From: an uncultured Pseudomonadota bacterium
Lineage (GTDB): Bacteria; Pseudomonadota; Gammaproteobacteria; Steroidobacterales; Steroidobacteraceae
DNA: 37,321 bases
NCBI GenBank assembly: GCA_903908265.1
Contig: CAIVRI010000047.1
Coordinates: 1-37,321 of the forward strand
Reading direction: 5' to 3'
In this document: positions 9,024-17,131 of the stretch, in pieces
Layout of the letters: each line of letters begins with the position of its first letter
Position numbering within the stretch: position 1 is the first letter of the stretch
The notes under the pieces: generated by a model
Told to the model about the DNA's origin: nothing
Database searches by the model: none
What the model saw: the letters and a program-made list of their open reading frames with translations, nothing else
Translations under genes and position numbers: made by a program

Positions 9024-9941
9024 TCACGGGGCGGGGAAGCGCGGTGGGATGCTGGCCTGTGCAGGGGGTAGCGGGCCATCGAGTCGGGTCGCGACTGCAT
9101 CCAGATGCTGTTCGGCGCTGGCAAACACCGCACCATACAGGCGTCGGCACAGTGCATAGGCCGCATGGCCCGCCCATTCCGATGGCAGCAGGGCGCGTGG
9201 CAACCGGGGGTCGCGCAGATGGATGCGGCGGTAGTCGTGGATCAGCAGCGTGCGGGCGACGAACGCACGCGCGGGGTCTTGTGGTGCGTGGATCGTGAGG
9301 TAGTCAGCGACCGGTTGAAAGGAGGCAGCAAAACGCCGGTAACGCGCATCGAGGGCGGACAAGTCCCAACCCCGCGCGATCAGTTCGGCGGCGCTGGCGC
9401 CGGCAACGAGGTTCGCGGCAAACACCAACACCGTGGTCATGCCGTGCGTCGCCAGCGTGGCGATCGCATCGTCCGGCGCGACGGCGGGATGCACATAGAC
9501 CCCCGGGTCCAGTTCGCCGAAGCCTTCCAGGCGCAGCAATTCGCGTAAGCGTTGCCGTTCGCCCAGCGCAGCCGGTGGCAAGACCACCGTGGTCCAGCGG
9601 CCATCGCCAACGGGGACAGGGCCGCCATAAATGCGGCGGGTGGCTTTCGCAAAGCGTTGTCGTCCGGTGGCGGACAGCGCGTACTCCGACCGGCGCCCCG
9701 CTCGCCGATAGATCAACCAGTCATCGTCCACCAAGCGGCTGACGGAAGTGCGCACCAATCGATCGGTCAAGCCGAAGGGGGCCATTAGACGAATGAGACT
9801 ACCGAGGGTAATGGTGCCCCCGCGGGGGGCCAACGCGTCGCCGAATACCGTGACGATCAGCGAGCCGCCGCGCAGGGGCCGTTGCGCCTGGAAGGTGTCG
9901 AGCAGAGCGAGGACGGGATCGGTCAGGGGCATAGAACTCAT
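9024..9941 (-). CDS. paaX: Phenylacetate catabolon repressor PaaX
   Basis: This is a 306-residue transcriptional repressor, close to the roughly 316 residues of the E. coli protein. The N-terminal winged-helix domain is visible (SLIVTVFGDALAPRGGTI, then LGSLIRLMAPFGLTDRLVRT and SVSRLVDDDWL), followed by the YALSATGRQRF wing region and the central PaaX domain (WTTVVLPPA, LDPGVYVHP). In characterised systems PaaX binds the paa promoter and is released by phenylacetyl-CoA. The start at 9941 (MSSMPLTDP) excludes an implausible 28-residue extension that would run across the operator. It is divergent from paaA, with an inverted repeat between them, so it probably also represses itself. Confidence 0.93.
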   Translation of the reverse strand: MSSMPLTDPVLALLDTFQAQRPLRGGSLIVTVFGDALAPRGGTITLGSLIRLMAPFGLTDRLVRTSVSRLVDDDWLIYRRAGRRSEYALSATGRQRFAKATRRIYGGPVPVGDGRWTTVVLPPAALGERQRLRELLRLEGFGELDPGVYVHPAVAPDDAIATLATHGMTTVLVFAANLVAGASAAELIARGWDLSALDARYRRFAASFQPVADYLTIHAPQDPARAFVARTLLIHDYRRIHLRDPRLPRALLPSEWAGHAAYALCRRLYGAVFASAEQHLDAVATRLDGPLPPAQASIPPRFPAP

Positions 9942-9958
9942 CGACTGACGGCGTGTTT

Positions 9959-10008
9959 TAATTCTGACACGGAAAAACTTGTTAAGTCCAATAATCCGTG
10001 TCAGGATT
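9959..10008. promoter_or_regulatory. Putative PaaX operator and divergent promoter region
   Basis: TAATTCTGACACGG at 9959-9972 faces CCGTGTCAGGATTA at 9996-10009. These are 14-bp inverted arms with one mismatch, separated by 23 nt. The outer TAATTC...GGATTA half-sites resemble the TGATTC-N27-GAATCA type operator described for E. coli PaaX. The spacer holds an AT-rich TTGTTA (9979-9984) that could serve as a -35 for paaA, and on the other strand TTGGAC and TTAACA that could serve paaX. A dimer bound here would block both promoters. Operator identity is inferred from position and symmetry. Confidence 0.75.
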
Positions 10009-10069
10009 AGCGCAAGGGTGCTCACTTCAGGGTGACGTATGGCCCAAATTTCGCAAGGGGGGTGCGGGG

Positions 10070-11053
10070 ATGTATACGCAAGGATTACTGGAGGCGATCC
10101 CGAAGGCGGTCAGTGCGTTGGAGGATAGCGAGCGGATGGCGCGCTTCCAGGCCCGTATTGATGCCGAGGAAAAAATTGAGCCTAAAGATTGGATGCCGGA
10201 CGCCTATCGACAGACCTTGATCCGGCAGATCTCACAACACGCCCATTCCGAAATCGTCGGCATGCTGCCCGAGGGCAATTGGATCTCGCGCGCGCCTTCG
10301 TTGCTGCGTAAATCGATCCTGATAGCCAAAGTGCAAGATGAAGGCGGTCATGGCGCGTATCTGTATAGCGCCGCCGAGACGCTCGGCATTGCGCGCAGTG
10401 AGCTGATTGATCAGCTGCTGTCCGGGCGCGCTAAGTATTCGTCTATTTTCAATTACCCGACCCCGAGCTGGGCGGATATTGCGGCGATTGGCTGGTTGGT
10501 CGATGGCGCAGCCATCATGAATCAGATTCCGTTGTGTCGCTGCTCTTACGGCCCTTATGCGCGCGCGATGGTGCGGGTCTGCAAGGAAGAGAGTTTTCAT
10601 CAACGGCAGGGCTATCACGCGATGCTCTCGCTGGCGCGTGGGACGCCAGCGCAACAGCGAATGGCGCAGGATGCGCTGAATCGCTGGTGGTGGCCCGCGC
10701 TCATGATGTTCGGGCCGCCGGACACCGCGTCGCAGCATACGGCGGTGTCGGTGCGCTGGAAAATCAAGCGCTTTACCAATGATGAACTGCGCCAGAAGTT
10801 CGTCGACTTCACCGTACCGCAAGCGCAGTTTTTGGGATTGACGCTCCCGGATGCGCAACTGCAGCAGGCTGCGGACGGCCACTACCAGATCGGACCACTG
10901 GACTGGAGTGAGTTCAATGCGGTGCTCAAGGGCAACGGCCCGTGCAATGCCGAGCGCATCGCGGAACGTCGCGCGGCCCATGCCGACGGGGCTTGGGTCC
11001 GCGCGGCGGCTATCGCCCACGCCGCCAAGCGCGCGGCGCGCGCAGTCGCTTAA
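10070..11053 (+). CDS. paaA: Phenylacetyl-CoA 1,2-epoxidase catalytic subunit PaaA
   Basis: This is a 327-residue catalytic oxygenase subunit of the bacterial multicomponent monooxygenase PaaABCE, which converts phenylacetyl-CoA to ring-1,2-epoxyphenylacetyl-CoA. The four-helix di-iron fold is shown by [13 protein letters not shown] (E61), [13 protein letters not shown] (D90, E91, H94) and [12 protein letters not shown] (E173, H177), the expected carboxylate and histidine ligands. The start at 10070 follows a run of G residues and gives [11 protein letters not shown], aligned with the family start. It opens the rightward operon about 60 bp after the putative PaaX operator. Confidence 0.96.
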   Translation: MYTQGLLEAIPKAVSALEDSERMARFQARIDAEEKIEPKDWMPDAYRQTLIRQISQHAHSEIVGMLPEGNWISRAPSLLRKSILIAKVQDEGGHGAYLYSAAETLGIARSELIDQLLSGRAKYSSIFNYPTPSWADIAAIGWLVDGAAIMNQIPLCRCSYGPYARAMVRVCKEESFHQRQGYHAMLSLARGTPAQQRMAQDALNRWWWPALMMFGPPDTASQHTAVSVRWKIKRFTNDELRQKFVDFTVPQAQFLGLTLPDAQLQQAADGHYQIGPLDWSEFNAVLKGNGPCNAERIAERRAAHADGAWVRAAAIAHAAKRAARAVA

Positions 11054-11072
11054 CGTATTCGGAGCCCTTGCT

Positions 11073-11363
11073 ATGACATCGCCACAAGATTGGCCGCTCT
11101 ATGAAGTCTTTGTTCGTGCCAAGCGCGGGCTCGACCACAAACATGTCGGTAGTCTGCATGCCGCGGACGCGGCCATGGCCATCGAGCATGCACGCGATCT
11201 GTATACCCGCCGTCAGGAAGGCGTGAGTCTGTGGGTCGTCAAATCGAGCGACATTGTCGCCTCCGATCCGGACGATGCGCAGGCGCTCTTTGATCCGGCT
11301 GAAGACAAGATCTATCGCCATCCTACGTTCTACGACATTCCCAAAGACGTGGAGACGTTGTGA
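11073..11363 (+). CDS. paaB: Phenylacetyl-CoA epoxidase subunit PaaB
   Basis: This is a 96-residue small subunit. It opens with WPLYEVFVRAKRGLDHKHVG, the conserved N-terminus of PaaB, and includes EGVSLWVVKSSDIVASDP. In the known enzyme PaaB bridges PaaAC heterodimers and is needed for activity but carries no cofactor. The ATG at 11073 lies 19 bp after paaA with CGGAG upstream. The gene is short and sits in a GC-rich stretch with longer spurious frames, but the product match is unmistakable. Its last codons overlap the GTG of paaC by 4 nt. Confidence 0.95.
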   Translation: MTSPQDWPLYEVFVRAKRGLDHKHVGSLHAADAAMAIEHARDLYTRRQEGVSLWVVKSSDIVASDPDDAQALFDPAEDKIYRHPTFYDIPKDVETL

Positions 11364-12136
11364 GCGCGGTGACTGCGCCGGTCGCTGACCGGGCGTTAAT
11401 GACCTACGTGTTGCGCCTCGCCGATACGGCCTTGGTGCTGGCGCAACGACTGTCGGCGTGGATCGGTCACTCGCCGGCGATTGAGGAAGATTTAGGCTGT
11501 GCGAATATTGCGCTCGACCTGCTCGGGCAAGCGCGACTGCTCTACGCCTACGCCGGCGAACTCGAAGGCGCGGGGCGCACCGAAGACGACTTTGCGTACT
11601 TGCGCGAGGAATGTGACTTTCTCAACGCCACCATGGCGGAACTGCCGAATGGCGATTTTGGCCAGACCATCGTACGGCAGTGCTTGCTGGACCTGTGGCG
11701 GCTCGAACTGTTCGAACGCTTGACCCAGTCCACCGATGTGCGTCTGGCGCAGATTGCCGCTAAAGCGGTAAAGGAAATCCGTTACCACGTTCGCTACAGC
11801 AGTGGCTGGCTCGTGCGGCTAGGGGACGGCACGGACGAAAGCCACCAGCGCGTGGCCAAGGCACTCACCACGCTCTGGCCCTATGTGACCGAGTGGTTCG
11901 CCGAGGATGCGATGGAGCAGGCGCTGACCGAGCGCGGCGTCGCGCCCTCCGTTGCCGCGGTACAGGTCGGGTTCGAAACCCGCTTGGCGCCGATACTCCG
12001 TGACGCCACGTTGACCCGACCAGTGGACGTGGACTATCGCTGGTTTGGTAAGCGCTCGCAGCACAGCGAACACCTCGGTCATCTACTGGCGGATTTACAG
12101 TCCTTGCATCGGGCACACCCCGGGGCGCAGTGGTGA
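11360..12136 (+). CDS. paaC: Phenylacetyl-CoA epoxidase structural subunit PaaC
   Basis: This is a 258-residue helical subunit that pairs with PaaA. Family features include LRLADTALVLAQRLSAWIGH, EEDLGCANIALDLLGQARLL, REECDFLNATMAELPNGDF and EIRYHVRYSSGWLVRLGDGT. PaaC keeps the ferritin-like fold of PaaA and stabilises it, but in characterised enzymes it does not hold the active di-iron centre. The GTG start overlaps the paaB stop (GTGA), so expression is coupled. The C-terminus (LADLQSLHRAHPGAQW) runs into paaD with another 4-nt overlap. Confidence 0.95.
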   Translation: MSAVTAPVADRALMTYVLRLADTALVLAQRLSAWIGHSPAIEEDLGCANIALDLLGQARLLYAYAGELEGAGRTEDDFAYLREECDFLNATMAELPNGDFGQTIVRQCLLDLWRLELFERLTQSTDVRLAQIAAKAVKEIRYHVRYSSGWLVRLGDGTDESHQRVAKALTTLWPYVTEWFAEDAMEQALTERGVAPSVAAVQVGFETRLAPILRDATLTRPVDVDYRWFGKRSQHSEHLGHLLADLQSLHRAHPGAQW

Positions 12137-12630
12137 CCGCAGCGGTCAGTCCCGAGGCCTCTGCGGTGTGGGCCGTTCTGCGTGCGGTGCCCGATCCGGA
12201 AATTCCGGTGCTCTCCTTGTGGGACCTCGGCGTGATCCGCGAGGTGTCAGTACGGGGGCGCGACGTGGTGGTGGGCATTACGCCGACCTATTCGGGTTGC
12301 CCGGCGACGGCGGTCATCAAAAGCGATGTGGCTGAGGCGTTGCAGCAGGCCGGCTACGTGGCGCAGGTGCATGACGTGTTGTCGCCCCCGTGGAGCAGTG
12401 CGTGGATCACCCCCGAGGGCTGCGAGAAGTTGCGCGCCTATGGCATTGCACCGCCCGAGTTCCCGGTCGGCCGCGTGGCGGCCTTGCTCGGCGAGGAGGT
12501 CACACCCGCCTGCCCGCGCTGCGCGAGTCGCCAGACCGAGTTGCTGTCGGAGTTTGGCTCGACGCCGTGTAAAGCGCTGCATCGCTGTTGCGCGTGCCAG
12601 GAACCTTTCGATCGCTTCAAGTGCATTTGA
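12133..12630 (+). CDS. paaD: Phenylacetate degradation protein PaaD (MIP18-like)
   Basis: This is a protein of about 165 residues. The N-terminal half is a MIP18/DUF59 domain (VPDPEIPVLSLWDLGVIREV and ITPTYSGCPAT), related to Fe-S cluster assembly factors. The C-terminal half is a cysteine-rich ribbon with CPRC, a single Cys in STPCKALH, then CCAC and a final Cys, which could bind zinc or an Fe-S cluster. PaaD is needed for epoxidase function in vivo and is thought to help mature the metal centres of PaaABCE. I chose the GTG at 12133, which overlaps the paaC stop as GTGA; the adjacent GTG at 12130 is the alternative. Confidence 0.93.
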   Translation: MTAAVSPEASAVWAVLRAVPDPEIPVLSLWDLGVIREVSVRGRDVVVGITPTYSGCPATAVIKSDVAEALQQAGYVAQVHDVLSPPWSSAWITPEGCEKLRAYGIAPPEFPVGRVAALLGEEVTPACPRCASRQTELLSEFGSTPCKALHRCCACQEPFDRFKCI

Positions 12631-12638
12631 GAACCCCT

Positions 12639-13691
12639 GTGCTGACCTACCATTCGTTGACGCTGATCCGCCGTGAGCCACTCGCTGAGGCGGCGGTGCT
12701 GTTAGAACTGCAGTTGCCTACCGCGCTGGCGACCTTGTTTTCATTTGCAGGTGGTCAACACCTGCCGGTGCGGGCCGTCATTGACGGCAAAGACGCGCGC
12801 CGCACGTACTCGATCGTAGGCCGCGGTCACGACTCGTTACTCTTGGGTGTACGAGTGCAAGGGGTGATGTCGCAGCACTTGGCCGCATTGCCGCTGGGTG
12901 CAACAATCGAGGTCATGCCCCCGACCGGCCGCTTCCGCGCAGCGCTGGATGCCACGCGGGCGCGCTCGCATGTGGCCTTTGCCTCGGGCTCTGGCATCAC
13001 GCCGGTGCTGGCGATCCTCGATGCGGTCTTGGCGGCAGAACCGGCCGCGCGGGTGGCGCTCTATTACGGCAATAAAACGCTGTCGCGCACCATGTTTGCC
13101 GAGGCGTTGATGGCGTTGAAGAATCGCTATCTGGGTCGCTTCACGCTGCATTTTTTAATGAGCCAGGAGCAGCAGGATCTAGAACGCCAAGGGGGCCGAC
13201 TGGACGCGGCGACGGTGCGCCGACTTCTTGCCAGTGATCTGGATGGCGTGACGGTCGACGAATGGTATGTGTGTGGTCCCAACAGCATGGTCGCGGATCT
13301 GACCGGCGCATTGCAAGAGAGCGGCGTGCCGGGGCGCATCCACGTCGAGCGCTTCGGTAGCAGTGCGCGCGCACGCCCAACCCCTGCGCCTACGCTCGTG
13401 ACCGATGCACGCGCGGTGTCCGTGACGGTCACCATGGATGGGCGCGATCGACAGTTTCTGATGGACCCGCAGGACTCGGTGCTGGCCGCGGCGGAAGAGG
13501 CCGGTCTGCGTCTGCCGTTCTCCTGTCGGGCGGGTATTTGTTCCACCTGTCGGACCCGGGTGGTCGCTGGCGCGGTGGCAATGGAGCGCAATCAGGCGCT
13601 GGAGGACTGGGAGGTCGCGGCCGGCTATGTGTTGTGCTGTCAGGCCCGACCCACGACCGATAAGATCCACATTACCTATGATGAAATTTAA
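12639..13691 (+). CDS. paaE: Phenylacetyl-CoA epoxidase reductase PaaE
   Basis: This is a 350-residue electron-transfer subunit that passes electrons from NADPH through FAD and a [2Fe-2S] cluster to PaaA. The FAD domain has RRTYSIVG and VRVQGVMSQHL; the NAD(P) domain has FASGSGITPVLAI and EWYVCGPNSMV. The plant-type ferredoxin domain has cysteines at 296, 301, 304 and 334 (CRAGICSTC and later LCCQ), the C-x4-C-x2-C-x29-C pattern. I chose the GTG at 12639, 8 nt after the paaD stop, because LTYHSLTL aligns with the family start; a GTG at 12621 is possible. Confidence 0.95.
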   Translation: MLTYHSLTLIRREPLAEAAVLLELQLPTALATLFSFAGGQHLPVRAVIDGKDARRTYSIVGRGHDSLLLGVRVQGVMSQHLAALPLGATIEVMPPTGRFRAALDATRARSHVAFASGSGITPVLAILDAVLAAEPAARVALYYGNKTLSRTMFAEALMALKNRYLGRFTLHFLMSQEQQDLERQGGRLDAATVRRLLASDLDGVTVDEWYVCGPNSMVADLTGALQESGVPGRIHVERFGSSARARPTPAPTLVTDARAVSVTVTMDGRDRQFLMDPQDSVLAAAEEAGLRLPFSCRAGICSTCRTRVVAGAVAMERNQALEDWEVAAGYVLCCQARPTTDKIHITYDEI

Positions 13692-13700
13692 GGCCGCCCG

Positions 13701-14489
13701 ATGACCTACACCTCGATCCTGTATAGCTGTGTCGATGGCATCGCACGGCTCACGCTGCACCGGCCCGATAAACTCAATGCGTTTACGGTACAGATGCACG
13801 GCGAGGTGCGTGACGCACTCGCGCGCCTCGGCTCGGATGGGGCACGGGTGCTGGTGCTGACCGGCAGTGGGCGGGGCTTTTGTGCAGGGCAGGATCTCGG
13901 CGATCGGGCGGTCGCGCCCGGCGGCACACCGGTCGATCTGGGCGAGTCGATTGCACGGGACTACGCACCCTTGGTGCGGACGTTACGCAATCTGCGACTA
14001 CCGGTGTTGGCCGCGGTCAATGGCGTCGCCGCTGGGGCGGGCGCGAACTTGGCGCTGGCCTGTGATGTGGTGGTTGCAGCGCGCTCGGCGGTCTTCGTGC
14101 AAGGGTTCAACAAACTGGGTCTCGTCCCCGATTGTGGGGGAACGTGGTTATTGCCGCGACTGGTCGGTAACGCGCGCGCGTTGGGTGTGACGTTGCTCGG
14201 TGACAAGGTCAGTGGCGAACAAGCGGCGGCGTGGGGATTAATTTGGCAATGTGTGGACGACGCGCTGCTGGCCGATACGGTCGATGCCCTCGCGCAACGG
14301 TTGGCCCAAGGGCCTACGCGGGGACTGGCGCGTACCAAAGAGGCGATCTATGGCGGCTGGCAACATAGCTTGTCCGAGCAACTCGATGTCGAGCGCGATT
14401 TTCAGCAGGAACTCGGTCGCTCGGCCGACTATGCCGAAGGCGTTGCGGCGTTCCGTGACAAGCGCAGCGCACAATTTACGGGCCGTTAA
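13701..14489 (+). CDS. paaG: 1,2-epoxyphenylacetyl-CoA isomerase PaaG
   Basis: This is a 262-residue crotonase-fold enzyme that turns ring-1,2-epoxyphenylacetyl-CoA into oxepin-CoA. GFCAGQDLGDR is the first oxyanion/CoA-binding segment, NGVAAGAGANLALACD the second, and GLVPDCGGTWLLPRLVG carries the acidic residue used by isomerases of this group. The WGLIWQCVDD and RSADYAEGVAAFRDKRSAQF segments match PaaG rather than the hydratase PaaF. No separate paaF is present nearby, so hydration of the ring-opened product relies on another enoyl-CoA hydratase. Confidence 0.92.
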   Translation: MTYTSILYSCVDGIARLTLHRPDKLNAFTVQMHGEVRDALARLGSDGARVLVLTGSGRGFCAGQDLGDRAVAPGGTPVDLGESIARDYAPLVRTLRNLRLPVLAAVNGVAAGAGANLALACDVVVAARSAVFVQGFNKLGLVPDCGGTWLLPRLVGNARALGVTLLGDKVSGEQAAAWGLIWQCVDDALLADTVDALAQRLAQGPTRGLARTKEAIYGGWQHSLSEQLDVERDFQQELGRSADYAEGVAAFRDKRSAQFTGR

Positions 14490-14513
14490 GACGGCGCACG
14501 ACGAGGGGGGGAT

Positions 14514-14939
14514 ATGTCAGACGATCCACAAGATCGCGCCCAACGTGCGGTCGCTGCACTGTATGGCCCCGATCGGGCCAGTCAAAGTCTCGGCATGCAG
14601 ATCCTCACCGTGGCGCCCGGTGCCGTCTCGGTGGGCATGACGGTGCGCGAGGACATGACCAACGGCCATGGGATTTGCCACGGCGGTTTTCTGTTCACGC
14701 TCGCAGATAGCGCCTTTGCTTTCTCCTGCAATTCCGCCGGTGAAGCGACCGTGGCGGCGAGTGGCCAAATCGATTTTCTAGAACCCGTGGCGGTGGGTGA
14801 GCGCCTGGTCGCTGCCGGGCGCGTGCTCTGGGAACGCGGACGACAAGGCATCTACGTGGTCGATGTCATGCGCGCGGACGGCACGCTGGTGGCGCTGTTC
14901 CGTGGCCGCTCCCACAAAATCGGTAAAACCGCATCCTGA
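14514..14939 (+). CDS. paaI: Hydroxyphenylacetyl-CoA thioesterase PaaI
   Basis: This is a 141-residue hot-dog thioesterase. The CHGGFLFTLADSAFAFSCN motif holds the catalytic aspartate and the HGG nucleophile-positioning turn of the PaaI family. In characterised pathways PaaI releases CoA from dead-end ring-hydroxylated phenylacetyl-CoA derivatives and prevents CoA sequestration. A G-rich ribosome binding site precedes the ATG. The gene follows paaG by 24 bp and is part of the same transcription unit; 114 bp separate it from paaZ. Confidence 0.93.
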   Translation: MSDDPQDRAQRAVAALYGPDRASQSLGMQILTVAPGAVSVGMTVREDMTNGHGICHGGFLFTLADSAFAFSCNSAGEATVAASGQIDFLEPVAVGERLVAAGRVLWERGRQGIYVVDVMRADGTLVALFRGRSHKIGKTAS

Positions 14940-15053
14940 ACCCCACATGGCGGAAATTCGCATGATCTCCCTGATGCTTCCTAAACTGCGGCGGTGTGCG
15001 CGCACTCCTGTGTGGACGGGCGCGCTGTGCGCCCTGCTTACGCGAGATCGGCG

Positions 15054-17111
15054 GTGAGCGCGCGCCCACTGGAAAGTTATATTGCGGGCCGCTGGTGGCG
15101 CGCGCCCGGCGAAGGGCTGGTGTTGCGCGACGCCAGTACCGGTGAGGGGGTGGCGACGGTCGTGAGTGAGGGCCTCGATACCCAGGCGCTCTTACAGTAC
15201 GCCCGTCAGGTGGGCGGCCCGGCCTTGCGACGACTGACTTTCACCGAGCGGGCGGCAGCTTTGCGCGGCGTCGGCAAGCGCTTGATGGAACTAAAAGAAT
15301 CTTTTTACGAGCAGTCCTGGGCGACGGGCGCAACCCGCGCGGATGCGTGGGTCGATATCGAAGGTGGTATCGGGACCTTGCTCACCTACGCCAGTCGCGG
15401 TGGGCGCGAGTTGCCGAATGCGCGGGTGTTACTCGACGGGGAGGTCGAGCGCTTGTCCAAGCAGGGCACCTTTGTGGCGCAGCATGTGCACCTGCCCTTC
15501 GAAGGTGCCGCGATCCACATCAACGCCTTCAATTTCCCGGTCTGGGGATTCTTGGAAAAATTGGCGCCGGCCATCCTGGCCGGCATGCCGGTGATTGTGA
15601 AGCCGGCCACGGCGACGTCCTATCTGACGGAGGCGGTGGTGCGCCAGATCATCGCGATGGACCTCTTGCCGACGGGGGCGCTGCAACTCGTGGTGGGCTC
15701 GGTCGGGGATTTATTTACGCACCTGACGTGCCAGGACGTGGTGTCGTTCACGGGCTCTGCCGCTACGGCCGCCCGTTTGCGGACCCACCCGCGCGTGGTG
15801 TCCGAATCCGTGCGCTTCTTGGCCGAAACCGATTCATTGAACTGCGCGCTGCTCGGACCCGACGCCGTACCGGGCACGCCAGAATTTGATTTGTTTGTGC
15901 GCGAAGTCGTGCGTGAGATGACCGCGAAGGCGGGGCAAAAATGCACCGCTATTCGCAAAGTGATTGTCCCGGATACGGTCGCAGAACCGGTCGCCGCGGC
16001 GATTGCGGCGCGGCTGGCGACGATCACGGTCGGTGACCCGAGGGACGCGGACGTGCGGATGGGTCCGCTGGCGACGCTTGCGCAACGGACCGATGTGCTG
16101 GCGGCCGTGCAGGTGCTGCGCGCTGAAGCGGAGGTGGTTGCCGGCGACGTAGATATCGAGCTCGGTGCCACCGGTCAGCGCGCGCGGGGCGCGTTCCTGT
16201 CGCCCGTGTTGCTGCGCAGCGTCGATGCGGCGCAGGCGCGTCTTGTGCATACCGTGGAGGCCTTCGGTCCGGTCGCGACGATCTTGCCGTATCGCGAGTT
16301 GCGCGAAGCGGTGACCTGGGCCCGGCGTGGCGAGGGCAGTTTGGTCAGTTCGGTGTTCACCGCGGATGATGCGGTGGCTGAAGAATTGGTGCTCGGGCTT
16401 GCGCCGTATCACGGACGCTTGTTGGTCGTGAATCGCCACTGTGCGGCGGAGTCCACCGGCCATGGTTCGCCTTTGGCCACCCTCGTGCATGGAGGGCCGG
16501 GGCGTGCCGGGGGCTCCGAGGAGATGGGCGGGATGCGCGGCCTCTTGCATTATATGCAGCGCACCGCGATCCAAGGATCCCCCGAGACCCTGAGCCGGAT
16601 CGGTGGCCGCTTCATTCGTGGAGCAATGACCCGTGCGCCGCGTGCGCACCCGTTCCGGATTCCGTTCTTTGCACTCGCCTTGGGCGATTGCTTCGAGTCC
16701 GTAGAGCGCGAAATCACGGTGGCCGATATTGAGGCCTTTGCAGCACTCTCGGGGGATCGGTTTTACGCGCATATGTCGGAAGCCGAAGGGGCGCGCAATC
16801 CGCTGTTCGGTGGCCGGGTGGCGCATGGTTACTTTCTGATCAGCGCGGCAGCGGGCTTGTTCGTCGATCCCGATTACGGCCCGGTACTTGGTAATTATGG
16901 GCTCGATGCCTTGCGCTTCGTGAAACCGGTCAAGCCCGGTGATCGCATCCGGGTGCGCATCGCTTGTAAACAGAAATCGCTGCGACCGGAAAAGGGTTGG
17001 GGCGAGGTGCGCTGGGATACTGAGATCAGCAATCAGGACGGCGAGTTGGTCGCCTCCTACGATGTGCTGACGATGGTGAGCATTCATTCAATACCAGACC
17101 AAGCGGTCTGA
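15054..17111 (+). CDS. paaZ: Oxepin-CoA hydrolase/semialdehyde dehydrogenase PaaZ
   Basis: This is a 685-residue bifunctional enzyme of the usual family length. The N-terminal aldehyde dehydrogenase domain (to about 520) oxidises the ring-opened semialdehyde; E258 (AETDSLNC) and C297 (AGQKCTAIR) are the base and nucleophile. The C-terminal MaoC-like hot-dog domain (about 535-685) opens oxepin-CoA; SGDRFYAHM carries the catalytic D568 and the histidine. HINAFNFPVWGFLEKLAP and ESTGHGSPL are family landmarks. The GTG at 15054 gives an N-terminus (ARPLESYIAGRWW) aligned with E. coli PaaZ; the frame is open to 14994 but that extension looks non-genic. Confidence 0.95.
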   Translation: MSARPLESYIAGRWWRAPGEGLVLRDASTGEGVATVVSEGLDTQALLQYARQVGGPALRRLTFTERAAALRGVGKRLMELKESFYEQSWATGATRADAWVDIEGGIGTLLTYASRGGRELPNARVLLDGEVERLSKQGTFVAQHVHLPFEGAAIHINAFNFPVWGFLEKLAPAILAGMPVIVKPATATSYLTEAVVRQIIAMDLLPTGALQLVVGSVGDLFTHLTCQDVVSFTGSAATAARLRTHPRVVSESVRFLAETDSLNCALLGPDAVPGTPEFDLFVREVVREMTAKAGQKCTAIRKVIVPDTVAEPVAAAIAARLATITVGDPRDADVRMGPLATLAQRTDVLAAVQVLRAEAEVVAGDVDIELGATGQRARGAFLSPVLLRSVDAAQARLVHTVEAFGPVATILPYRELREAVTWARRGEGSLVSSVFTADDAVAEELVLGLAPYHGRLLVVNRHCAAESTGHGSPLATLVHGGPGRAGGSEEMGGMRGLLHYMQRTAIQGSPETLSRIGGRFIRGAMTRAPRAHPFRIPFFALALGDCFESVEREITVADIEAFAALSGDRFYAHMSEAEGARNPLFGGRVAHGYFLISAAAGLFVDPDYGPVLGNYGLDALRFVKPVKPGDRIRVRIACKQKSLRPEKGWGEVRWDTEISNQDGELVASYDVLTMVSIHSIPDQAV

Positions 17112-17131
17112 TTCGGCAGTAGGGGGGGCAG

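Noticed and set aside
13701-14489. Assignment as PaaF (enoyl-CoA hydratase)
   Set aside because: The DCGGTWLLPR, WGLIWQ and RSADYAEGV segments match the isomerase PaaG better.
15834-17087. 417-residue leftward frame inside paaZ
   Set aside because: It is antisense to a fully conserved PaaZ and shows His/Arg-rich shadow composition.
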